Positions 8,156 to 15,469 of a stretch of 64,000 nucleotides of DNA are shown piece by piece. The notes under the pieces were generated by a model. The model was given only the letters and a program-made list of their open reading frames with translations. It was not told the origin of the DNA and made no database searches. Made by a program: the position numbers and the translations under genes. The first letter of the stretch is position 1. Every line of letters begins with the position of its first letter. Source of the DNA: an uncultured Paraglaciecola sp. (lineage in GTDB: Bacteria > Pseudomonadota > Gammaproteobacteria > Enterobacterales > Alteromonadaceae); NCBI GenBank assembly GCA_947498355.1, contig CANMKA010000005.1:62001-126000 (forward strand), given 5' to 3'.

Positions 8156-9202
8156 ATGAGAGATTCTAAGATGTATTATGCAGTTGGAGCAAATAAGAAT
8201 GCACTGTCCTTAAGCAAGTACATTGATGAAAAAATTATCATAGTTGATAATTTCAAGTCTGGGCAAAATTTAATGGGGAAGATAGTTAAAAAGCCCCCAA
8301 GAAAGCATACAACAGATAACTGTTATGTACTTTGCCTTTGCCACGAACATCATACTGAGATTATTTATCAACTAGCGTCAATAGGTGCTCCAATTGATTC
8401 TATATACGTATTTACAGGCAAAGAACATCCAGTTCCCTTATCCAGTGGTGTATGGAATGAGGCTCTATCGAAAAGTTCTATCCAAGACCATTTCTTATCA
8501 TTAAGTCAACAATTTATTTATTGCAAACTCTCTGGCGGAGACCAAATCAGCGTGCTCCAACGTTATGCACTCTTCACCGTAGATACTATAGATAGGCAGT
8601 TGTTAAACTTAGTGAAAGAAAATTTTGGCAATCTAAAAAAAACGAGTTTTGATAACTTAGATTGCCCTCCCAATTATTATGGCACCCTTATCAGTGACCA
8701 AGTTGCATATTCTAAATATCGAGAAGCTTATGACTTTTACATTCCTGATGAATGCAGTTATGAGCTTGCTAATCGAATAGTTGAGTATTTTTCAGAGGAA
8801 ATTTGTGGGGCGTACTCTAGAAAGTGGAAGGTTGCTAATATTCGTTATCTTGAAAACAGGTTGAATCAGAGAACTCGAGGGATTTTTCAGGGAGCTTGGC
8901 ACACTGATAAAATGCCTTACCCAGTTTTGAAAATACTTGTTTTCATAGATGGAGCTTCATATGAGAAAGGTACTACCGAGGTTGAGGTTGATGGTCAAAT
9001 TACTGGCTTGACACTTCATAAAGGTGGAATGTTATTGTTTAATCCAAACCTAATAAAACACAGGGCGGTTTACAATACGAGAGCAAGTAGACCTAGTATA
9101 GAAATTACTGTTGTGCCAGATTTTTCGGACATAGGTATCGACTTTTTTTTAGGGGTAGGGACCGCCGCCCAGTATCCGCTCCTATCTTGTCAGGCAGAAT
9201 AA
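8156..9202 (+). CDS. two-domain protein: Rossmann-like N-terminus plus 2OG-Fe(II) oxygenase-like C-terminus
   Basis: A 348-residue protein. Residues 1-95 form a small alpha/beta domain starting YYAVGANKN that resembles the N-terminus of the next gene. The C-terminal part has a facial-triad pattern: His249-Thr-Asp251 (WHTDKMPYP), distal His302 (LIKHRAVYN) and Arg312 ten residues on, as expected for Fe(II)/2-oxoglutarate or phytanoyl-CoA-type dioxygenases. Such an enzyme might hydroxylate or otherwise oxidise a sugar or an attached group. It sits 4 bases before the next gene. I do not recognise a named family member; the oxygenase call rests on motif spacing. Confidence 0.55.
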   Translation: MRDSKMYYAVGANKNALSLSKYIDEKIIIVDNFKSGQNLMGKIVKKPPRKHTTDNCYVLCLCHEHHTEIIYQLASIGAPIDSIYVFTGKEHPVPLSSGVWNEALSKSSIQDHFLSLSQQFIYCKLSGGDQISVLQRYALFTVDTIDRQLLNLVKENFGNLKKTSFDNLDCPPNYYGTLISDQVAYSKYREAYDFYIPDECSYELANRIVEYFSEEICGAYSRKWKVANIRYLENRLNQRTRGIFQGAWHTDKMPYPVLKILVFIDGASYEKGTTEVEVDGQITGLTLHKGGMLLFNPNLIKHRAVYNTRASRPSIEITVVPDFSDIGIDFFLGVGTAAQYPLLSCQAE

Positions 9203-9206
9203 ATTA

Positions 9207-10280
9207 ATGAAAAATATTATTGTATTTGGCGTCGGTAAAAATACTGTAAAGGCTTGCGAACAAGGCTTTATTAATGAAAGAAATGTTGATTGTTACTTGG
9301 TTAGCGACTCTACAGGCCGAAGCGATTCGTTTTTGGGGCGTCCTCTAATTGATTTGTTCCAGTTAAGTCAATTTTATTGTGGACAGCATATTGTTATCGT
9401 GTCTGATCATTTTCAAGAAATATATAGAACCTTAATTAAGAAAGGCATACCAGAAGATAAGCTAAGTGCTTATCTCGATGACTATTATGCAGGTCCTCAC
9501 ATAACTAAGCTGGAGCGATTTAAGAACCCTAGTTATATCAATATTGGTGGTAGCTATAGGTTTTATTTTGATAAGTGGATTAATTTAGATGGTTCTGGAT
9601 CATACCTATGGCCTTTTTCACTAAATGGAGATATGAGTTTCCCTGTTGAAAGTGAGAGTATTAGTGGTGTTTATTCGTCCCACTGTTTTGAACATTTGGA
9701 TGATAAAACTATATTTCGGGCAATTGTAGAGTCAAGAAGAGCATTGAAAGGAAATGGAAGTCTAGTTGTTAAATTGCCTAATTTTGATGAGATTTTTAGT
9801 GGATTGACAGGGGGTCGCGGCTCTCAAGAGATTTTGTACAAGGGCTGGAACTTTGAAGAAATCACCTCGACTTGGAAAGGGAATAATGTTGAGGACACCG
9901 CTTTTAATAGAGCTCTATTTTTGTTTGTTTCTATTTTAGATGATGAAGCTAATGATTTATTTGAAACAGGGGGTATAAATCAAAAGGGGTATATTGGTCC
10001 GCCAAAGCTGTCTGCTTCCGAATTACTAGAGATTAGAGAACTCAAGTCACCGAAAAAGGTTGCTGATTTTTTGATGAATTGCATTAAGGGGGATATAGAT
10101 TCAATGAGGTTTAATCATAGGAATGCTTGGTCCAGTGAGGAGTTTGTTAAATTAGTTTGTAGTGGTGGATTTGAATTGGTTTCCCTAGACGAAACTAGGA
10201 TAATTGAAGAAAGCGATTGGATTCCTGATATCAGGAATATGAGAAATATTAGCTCATATTATTGGTTTAAGAAAATATGA
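9207..10280 (+). CDS. two-domain protein: Rossmann-like N-terminus plus SAM methyltransferase-like C-terminus
   Basis: A 357-residue protein. Residues 1-95 (IIVFGVGKN ... GRPLID ... IPEDKLSAYL) look homologous to the N-terminal domain of the preceding gene. From about residue 108 it resembles cluster-type methyltransferases: NIGGSYRFYFDKWINLDG replaces the classical glycine-rich loop, and SSHCFEHL (residues 157-164) with LKGNGSLVVKLPNF matches the SAM-fold core of many glycan-cluster methyltransferases. It is the last intact gene before the insertion-sequence debris. The acceptor is unknown. Confidence 0.6.
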   Translation: MKNIIVFGVGKNTVKACEQGFINERNVDCYLVSDSTGRSDSFLGRPLIDLFQLSQFYCGQHIVIVSDHFQEIYRTLIKKGIPEDKLSAYLDDYYAGPHITKLERFKNPSYINIGGSYRFYFDKWINLDGSGSYLWPFSLNGDMSFPVESESISGVYSSHCFEHLDDKTIFRAIVESRRALKGNGSLVVKLPNFDEIFSGLTGGRGSQEILYKGWNFEEITSTWKGNNVEDTAFNRALFLFVSILDDEANDLFETGGINQKGYIGPPKLSASELLEIRELKSPKKVADFLMNCIKGDIDSMRFNHRNAWSSEEFVKLVCSGGFELVSLDETRIIEESDWIPDIRNMRNISSYYWFKKI

Positions 10281-10353
10281 ATATCCTTAACTAGCGTCCT
10301 GATTAGTTGCGTCCAATAACAGGTGAGAGTGTTCAAAATTAGGTGTCAGGCGA

Positions 10354-10513
10354 TTAAATATACATATAAAGAACGCCATCTAGCCTGCCTTTAAAACATA
10401 TCGCTAACTGTGATAGTGCCCGACTCCAATTCTGGATGGGCATTGCCAATTTCTCGGAGGCGTTCTGTATGCCTTACGATAACTTTAACAAGCTGTTTTG
10501 GTTAGGGAATGCT
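10354..10513 (-). pseudogene. remnant of IS256-family (mutator) transposase, C-terminal end
   Basis: Read on the minus strand, the bases give AFPNQNSLLKL, then a stop near 10471, then [16 protein letters not shown] followed by [15 protein letters not shown] and a normal stop at 10354-10356. This matches the end of mutator-type transposases ([30 protein letters not shown] in typical members, from memory). Only about 50 codons remain, with an in-frame stop and a small deletion. The bases at 10281-10353 probably include its terminal repeat. The upstream part is lost at the junction with the IS3-type remnant. Confidence 0.7.
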
Positions 10514-10544
10514 CTGACCTGAGCCAGTAAAACTGGACACTGAA

Positions 10545-10593
10545 TTAAGCGATATTTAATTGTTTAAATTTTTCAGGACTTAAATAGCCAAGG
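10545..10593 (-). pseudogene. C-terminal tail of an IS3-family OrfB, split from its body by a second IS
   Basis: On the minus strand this encodes LGYLSPEKFKQLNIA and a stop, the usual C-terminal ending of IS3-family transposases. The next upstream codons (YNKRRM) are found on the far side of the IS407-like element at 11460 onward. The bases 10515-10545 (AGTAAAACTGGACACTGAA region) look like the element's terminal repeat. A few codons between the halves are missing. Confidence 0.7.
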
Positions 10594-10636
10594 TGTAATC
10601 CCCCCATTTTAAGTAGCAATTATTAGTAGAAACTCT

Positions 10637-11131
10637 TTAAGCCGCTCTCAATAATTGTTTAGGTGGAACGCCGGCCAAACCTTCTCGATTGTAGTCATCA
10701 ATCACATTAAACGTGCGCAGTGAACGCCCATCGACAAGACTGTCTGACATAAAGTCCATTGACCACACTTGATTGATAGCCAGAGGCACACTCAATGCAT
10801 CTGGTTTATCGCGTTTTATCCTACGCTTAGGCTTTATACGCAGGTTCAGCTCAAGCTCACGGTAAATGCGATAAACACGCTTATGGTTCCAACAGAAGCC
10901 TTTCACGTTACGTAAATACAAAAAGCACAAACCAAAACCCCAGCGTCGATGCGTTTCAGTTAGCCGTAACAGCCAATCTGCTACTTGGGCATCTTCACCG
11001 CTCAGTTTCGCTTGATAATGATAACAGCTCACGCTGATACCCAGGCTTTCACAAGCAAAACGAATGCTGATGTTGTAGTGTTTCACAGCACTTATCGTCA
11101 TCTCTTTACGTTGAGATGGCTTTATAACTTT
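10637..11131 (-). pseudogene. truncated IS407-like OrfB transposase
   Basis: The minus-strand frame begins VIKPSQRKEM, overlapping the end of orfA; an ATG occurs at 11101. It continues with the family segments WGFGLCFLYLRNVKGFCWNHKRVYR and NQVWSMDFMSD, which carries the first catalytic Asp, then FNVIDDYNREGLA, after which the frame runs into GVPPKQLLRAA and stops. Complete OrfB proteins of this group are about 270-280 residues; here about 164 remain, and the later Asp and Glu of the DDE triad are missing. Confidence 0.85.
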
Positions 11132-11388
11132 CCCTCAAGCGCATCCTGCCTGATCTGAGATTTAAGGCATTCCTCGGCATACATTTTTTTAAGCCGGCTG
11201 TTTTCGGCTTCAAGCTCTTTAAGACGCTTCATCATCGATACATCCATCCCACCAAACTTGGCTCGCCATTTATAAAATTGAGCCGAACTCATACCGTGTT
11301 CTCGGCACAGGTCGGCAACAGCCACGCCACTTTCATTCTGTTTTAATATCGCCAATATCTGGCTGTCGGTATATCTTGATTTACGCAT
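11122..11388 (-). CDS. IS407-like OrfA (IS3 family helix-turn-helix protein)
   Basis: An 88-residue protein starting MRKSRYTDSQILAILKQ, with the HTH segment VADLCREHGMSSAQFYKWRAKFGGMD and the leucine-zipper-like tail LKELEAENSRLKKMYAEE. It is full length for the IS407 subgroup of the IS3 family. It lies within the inverted repeats, and its end overlaps the orfB frame, consistent with frameshifting or coupling in intact elements. By itself it binds IS ends but cannot transpose. Confidence 0.9.
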   Translation of the reverse strand: MRKSRYTDSQILAILKQNESGVAVADLCREHGMSSAQFYKWRAKFGGMDVSMMKRLKELEAENSRLKKMYAEECLKSQIRQDALEGKL

Positions 11389-11459
11389 AGAAAACTCCTT
11401 CGTTTTAGTTTAACGGAATTTTCTACTTAAAACTGCTACGGTTTTTCGGGGGGATTACA

Positions 11460-11640
11460 TTCTCCTTTTATTGTAATCAATTTCGATTTACTCAAATATT
11501 TGCTGGCGCATGGTTTCTCGGTTCATAATCGGCTCATATTGAGCCGCGGAAGAAGTTTTCAACACAGGGATTGTCTAATCGGCAGTTGCACAGCTTTAGT
11601 TGTAGTCTTGGTATACAATGTAAAAGCAAAGAAGATGGAT
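11460..11640 (-). pseudogene. body fragment of an IS3-family OrfB, frameshifted and interrupted
   Basis: On the minus strand the bases near 11530-11595 read NCRLDNPCVENFF, matching the last catalytic Glu motif of IS3-family transposases (DN..xENFF). A different frame then gives MNRETMRQQIFE, a stop, IEIDYNKRRM, ending exactly at the IS407-like boundary. The missing tail is at 10545-10593. So this copy has at least one frameshift, one nonsense codon and one insertion. An open frame on the plus strand here is a chance shadow. Confidence 0.65.
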
Positions 11641-11652
11641 TTATATACTCTA

Positions 11653-14600
11653 TTAAACAAAACCCTCAAAATATTTATCATAAGACAGCTTAGGAGCGCA
11701 CTCTAATTGACGTTCTAATAGCTTGTGAAACTCTTTTTCTGTGTATAAAAGTATAGTTCGTTCCCCAAACGGTATGATTTTATTGCATAGTTTACCTCTA
11801 GTGCCAGCTCTTGTAATACTAGACTTAATATCTGTTGTGACTAAAAAGTAGTAGTAAAATTCGTAGATTGTAAGTTCACTATTTTCAAGTAGATCATCAA
11901 AAAGGGCAGGTTTTTTTAATGTAGATACAGAATGATATTTGGGGATTATTAACGAGTTTGGGCGAGTTTCGATTGCCGCAAATAAAGACATGTCAGCCAT
12001 AAACATATTAGAAAGCAGGGTTTCATCACGATAGTTCTTTATATGCTTGAAAAAAGGGACAACACAGAGTTTTGGGTTTGAGTTTGTTATAGATAAGGCC
12101 ACTTTTTCTGAGCACTTAAACGCTAATACTGTATTAATATTACCGTAACACTTAATCGGCTGTTCTCCGAAGTATATGACGATATCTGCTTTTGTTTTGT
12201 CGGTTACTTGTGTATTCGAAGCCTCTTCAACTTTGTAAAAGTCAATTTTAAAGTAGTTGCGAAGCGTGTATAAACATGATTGATAAAAAGAGTCTTGCCC
12301 ATCATGGACTATTAACAAAGATTTTCCCTTTAGTTTTTGTTGTAAAACTAGTTTTTCGCGAGTCAAAATATTTATAAATGAATGATCTAATGTCGATACT
12401 TTCCTAGACAGTAATTTTTGAATGTTTGTGAAATTGTTTTGCCAACTTTCAACAGCTTTTAATGATGTTTGGCTCGCTTTTCCATCAAGTTTGGTAAAAT
12501 CTACTGTTTTTGCTAGCACCGCACTTACATAGTTGCACGTTCCGTAAAAGTAATAGAAAAAGAAAGTTTGTTGACGGATGTAAGAATTGTTTAAAAATTG
12601 CCTTTGTTTCTTTAATAAAATATCTATGTCTTGGTTAGTTTCAATAGGCAAAGAGATTAGTTTTTTATACTCTTTCAACTCTTCAAACAGAAGATCTGAT
12701 TTGAATGAATTCTCATAGCTAGCGATGACATCTTTATTTTTGTGATGTCTAAAAGCTTTATGCTCTATTTCTTTTATCGCTTTGTCTTTAAAGTCAGCGG
12801 TTGAAATAATATTATCGAGAATCAGTGGCGCTGCACCTTTAATTAGTGCCCCATCGCTACAATTGTAGAAGTTAATCTCTTTTGGGGCATTTTCGATGGT
12901 ATTTTCTAATATTTGTTTAGACATTTTGAACTCAGGTTTAGTAAACACTTGAGGTCTAAAGTTGCCTTGCACTACGATTGACGTATTGTAATGTTCGGAG
13001 TAGTTTCCTAATTCTGTCCCATCCTCATTGTAATATGCTGAGCTCTTGGAGTGATGGTGCTTTTGATCAAAAAAGCCTAAATCTACGCCTATTAGGTATA
13101 TATTCTCAAAGCCTAAACTAGTGAATACGTTCGTTGCAAAATTTGTAACTGTTGGGAACGCGTATTTTAAAATTTCGAAGTCTTTGTCTTGCAACGCTTT
13201 AAATGCTGACGTCGTGCTAGATTCCCCTTCTTTAAACGTAATAAACGTATTTTTATATAAATCACAAGTATCTGGATGAATGCCGTTGCAAGATATTAAT
13301 TTTATTTTTTTTAAATATTCTAGGTCGCCAATATTACAAGCCCAATCAAATGTCGTACGGTTTTGTTCTATTTCAGCATGATAGTCTGGAATGATCTTGT
13401 GCTTATGAAATACTTGTAACGCAGTGCCACAACTAATAAGAATAGCTTTCTTTTGCCATGCTTTTATTGTTTCGATCGAGTGATCTATCGAAGGCCCATT
13501 GCCAATAATGAAAACGGGAGTATCCTTACATTCAGTAGAAAGCTGCCTTGACGGAAATTTGCGCAGTATTGGATAATCACGCTTTAGCCCTTCCTTGGTA
13601 TGATTTATCCCATAGTAAGCATGATCAAAATATTCACCCATAGAAATCGTGACTTTTAACTGTTCTCTAAGCTGTGCGATAGCGCTGTTTAAACCCGCAT
13701 TGTAGTAACCTTGATAAAAATAGGTTTGGTTAAGTATATAGGGCCCTATGTTGTAAAACTGTGAAATTAGATCTCTGAATAAGTTTGTGCCGTCGTCTCC
13801 AATATTTAAATAAAGGCGGCTATCGGTTCGATCTATTTTCTCTAAAATCTTCTTCCAATCTATACAATGTAAGGATGCAAAAAACAGATCCGGGTTGGGC
13901 TCACAAATAAAAAGGTTTTCAACTTCGTGGTTGGCTAACAGAAGCTCTATTTGATGACCTAATCCTAAACCAAATAAAATAATAGCTGGTACATTTTGGG
14001 GTAGCTTTAAGGTGTCATCTGTATTGTCAGTTAATAGTTTCTCTGTTTCTTTTACAAACTTGTAGTGATGGTAGTGGAGTAGTTTCTCTCCAGAGTAACC
14101 GAGTATTAGGCCGTCTTGATTGGGAGCGTTTTTAAAAGCTTCATAGCTTGTACTGTAGTCTTCAATGGGTGACTCAGTAAACCAGCTTGCGCCAAGCGTT
14201 TTACTGATAATATTCGAGTTTTGAGCTGCTGTTTTTACTGGTAACCAATGTTTAGGCTGGTAATTTTGATATTCCTCGTAAATATCAGGGTAGTATTTTT
14301 CAAAACTTTTTAAATTTGAAATAAAAAGCGAGTGTCTGTCAGTCAATTTAGTACATTCATCAAGATCAACAGGTGGTGTCCATTCTGGACAATATTCATG
14401 ATTTTTGGGCTGAACAGAAAAGTTAAACCCTCGCTTTGTAATTTGATGCCAATCGTAATTTAATAGATCGTAGTAAACGCTGTCATAAATCGGGGTGTTT
14501 AAATGCTTGTAACAGTAAAAGTTTGCGATATTAAAATGTGCACTTAGTTCTTCAATATCTTGAATTAAATCCCTGCCATCTTTGCCAATCTGAAAATATA

Positions 14601-15171
14601 GTTTTACATCGTTTTGATGGGCTATTTTAAGAACATCATCCCACTGGTTTGCGTACATCGATGCAGATAGGTACTGAGGTTGTGCTTCATAAATAATGAG
14701 ATGTTTGGGAGGATAATCTTTTAGAATGTCTAGTATTTGGTATCCAAGTCCACAGCCTAACATGACTATACAATCTGGAGTTTTGGACATTGCGGGTAAA
14801 TTTCTTATTTTTTCATATCCAAGTTGCTCAGGAGCCCCCTGCCTTAGCTCATTATTAAGTTTTAAATCGACAAGTAACGGGTGCCTAATAAATAGTTCAT
14901 ATTGACGTTTTATTTCTACTTTGGGGTTTAGTCCGTAAAGTACTCGACCAAGACCAAAGTCTACGATATTTATTTCGCCTAATTTGTTGCAGATAACGGA
15001 TTTATTTTGGTTACGAAACTTTTCTATGACAGGTATTAAGCTCGGAACGAATGTATCAAAAGCTTTGATATTTCGTCTGAACGTGCTTTCTAAAGCTGGG
15101 GAGACGTTCTCTTCAAGTTGTTTTTGCTTTGAGTCGTCTTGATCGATATGGAACGTTATGTTTTTAAGCAT
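11653..15171 (-). CDS. maf: very large Maf/DUF115-family protein (flagellin glycosyltransferase family) with duplicated N-terminal module
   Basis: A 1172-residue protein. The Maf core starts near residue 555: FIIGNGPSIDHS, then CGTALQVFHKHKIIPDYHAEIEQN and IYLIGVDLGF, the pattern of motility accessory factors that attach nonulosonic acids or related sugars to flagellin. Before it, a Rossmann-like module occurs twice: copy 1 from about residue 134 (MLGCGLGYQILDIL ... IYEAQPQYLSASM) and copy 2 from about 395 (LFGLGLGHQIELLL ... ICEPNPDLFFASL), each followed by Y-x-N/Q-IG-x-DG. Typical Maf proteins are 600-750 residues. About 300 further residues follow the core, including LLIVHDGQDSFYQSCLYTLRNYF, of unknown role. 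The upstream region holds a sigma-28-like element shared with the divergent gene. Confidence 0.85.
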   Translation of the reverse strand: MLKNITFHIDQDDSKQKQLEENVSPALESTFRRNIKAFDTFVPSLIPVIEKFRNQNKSVICNKLGEINIVDFGLGRVLYGLNPKVEIKRQYELFIRHPLLVDLKLNNELRQGAPEQLGYEKIRNLPAMSKTPDCIVMLGCGLGYQILDILKDYPPKHLIIYEAQPQYLSASMYANQWDDVLKIAHQNDVKLYFQIGKDGRDLIQDIEELSAHFNIANFYCYKHLNTPIYDSVYYDLLNYDWHQITKRGFNFSVQPKNHEYCPEWTPPVDLDECTKLTDRHSLFISNLKSFEKYYPDIYEEYQNYQPKHWLPVKTAAQNSNIISKTLGASWFTESPIEDYSTSYEAFKNAPNQDGLILGYSGEKLLHYHHYKFVKETEKLLTDNTDDTLKLPQNVPAIILFGLGLGHQIELLLANHEVENLFICEPNPDLFFASLHCIDWKKILEKIDRTDSRLYLNIGDDGTNLFRDLISQFYNIGPYILNQTYFYQGYYNAGLNSAIAQLREQLKVTISMGEYFDHAYYGINHTKEGLKRDYPILRKFPSRQLSTECKDTPVFIIGNGPSIDHSIETIKAWQKKAILISCGTALQVFHKHKIIPDYHAEIEQNRTTFDWACNIGDLEYLKKIKLISCNGIHPDTCDLYKNTFITFKEGESSTTSAFKALQDKDFEILKYAFPTVTNFATNVFTSLGFENIYLIGVDLGFFDQKHHHSKSSAYYNEDGTELGNYSEHYNTSIVVQGNFRPQVFTKPEFKMSKQILENTIENAPKEINFYNCSDGALIKGAAPLILDNIISTADFKDKAIKEIEHKAFRHHKNKDVIASYENSFKSDLLFEELKEYKKLISLPIETNQDIDILLKKQRQFLNNSYIRQQTFFFYYFYGTCNYVSAVLAKTVDFTKLDGKASQTSLKAVESWQNNFTNIQKLLSRKVSTLDHSFINILTREKLVLQQKLKGKSLLIVHDGQDSFYQSCLYTLRNYFKIDFYKVEEASNTQVTDKTKADIVIYFGEQPIKCYGNINTVLAFKCSEKVALSITNSNPKLCVVPFFKHIKNYRDETLLSNMFMADMSLFAAIETRPNSLIIPKYHSVSTLKKPALFDDLLENSELTIYEFYYYFLVTTDIKSSITRAGTRGKLCNKIIPFGERTILLYTEKEFHKLLERQLECAPKLSYDKYFEGFV

Positions 15172-15302
15172 GTTTTAACTCTAGTTCTACTGCTTTATTT
15201 TTAGCGATAGCTTATCTTGGAGTGTGGTAATTCTCAAATACTCAAAAATGACTAAAGCTTTAAATCAAATATATTTTGTTACTGAATTGCAGTATAAATT
15301 AT

Positions 15303-15330
15303 TTATCGGCTGGTTCTTGTAAAAGATAAA
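15303..15330 (-). promoter_or_regulatory. sigma-28 (FliA)-like promoter toward the Maf gene
   Basis: Reverse complement of 15303-15310 is GCCGATAA, the exact sigma-28 -10 consensus. With the standard spacing the -35 would be TTATCTTT, 5 of 8 to TAAAGTTT. It lies about 130 bases upstream of the maf start. The exact -10 and the mirrored copy at 15357 support it; the -35 is weak. Confidence 0.5.
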
Positions 15331-15337
15331 ACTAATT

Positions 15338-15364
15338 TAAGGTACTTAAGATTGAAGCCGATAA
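15338..15364 (+). promoter_or_regulatory. sigma-28 (FliA)-like promoter toward the nucleotidyltransferase-kinase gene
   Basis: TAAG at 15338-15341, 15 bases, then GCCGATAA at 15357-15364, which equals the sigma-28 -10 consensus; the -35 fits TAAA in three of four bases. It lies about 105 bases before the coding start. FliA is encoded at 43358 in this window. Confidence 0.55.
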
Positions 15365-15469
15365 TTTAAATGAACGTTTGTATCAGTTGTACTATTGCCA
15401 ACATCAGAAATGTTTTAGACTTTATCTTTAGATTAAAAAATAGTTACTTTTTAAAAGGTTAGGGCTGTC

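Larger units (their letters stand above)
10594..11459 (-). mobile_element. internally deleted IS3-family (IS407-like) insertion sequence
   Basis: Bounded by inverted repeats: TGTAATCCCCCC at 10594-10605 and its reverse complement at 11448-11459; both arms also share TTTTAAGTAG further in. It carries an intact orfA and a truncated orfB on the minus strand. At 866 bases it is several hundred short of a complete IS407-type element, and the deletion removed the second half of the DDE domain while keeping both ends. No target-site duplication is seen (AAGG left, TTCT right). It lies inside another IS3-family transposase remnant. It is unable to move by itself but perhaps mobilisable in trans. Confidence 0.8.

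Noticed and set aside
10590..11463. Target-site duplication of the IS407-like element
   Set aside because: The four bases on either side (AAGG and TTCT) do not match; deletion at the insertion point is likely.
11500..11706. Plus-strand 68-codon open frame
   Set aside because: It overlaps the antisense of a decayed IS3 transposase and the 3' end of the Maf gene; no ribosome site and no family resemblance.
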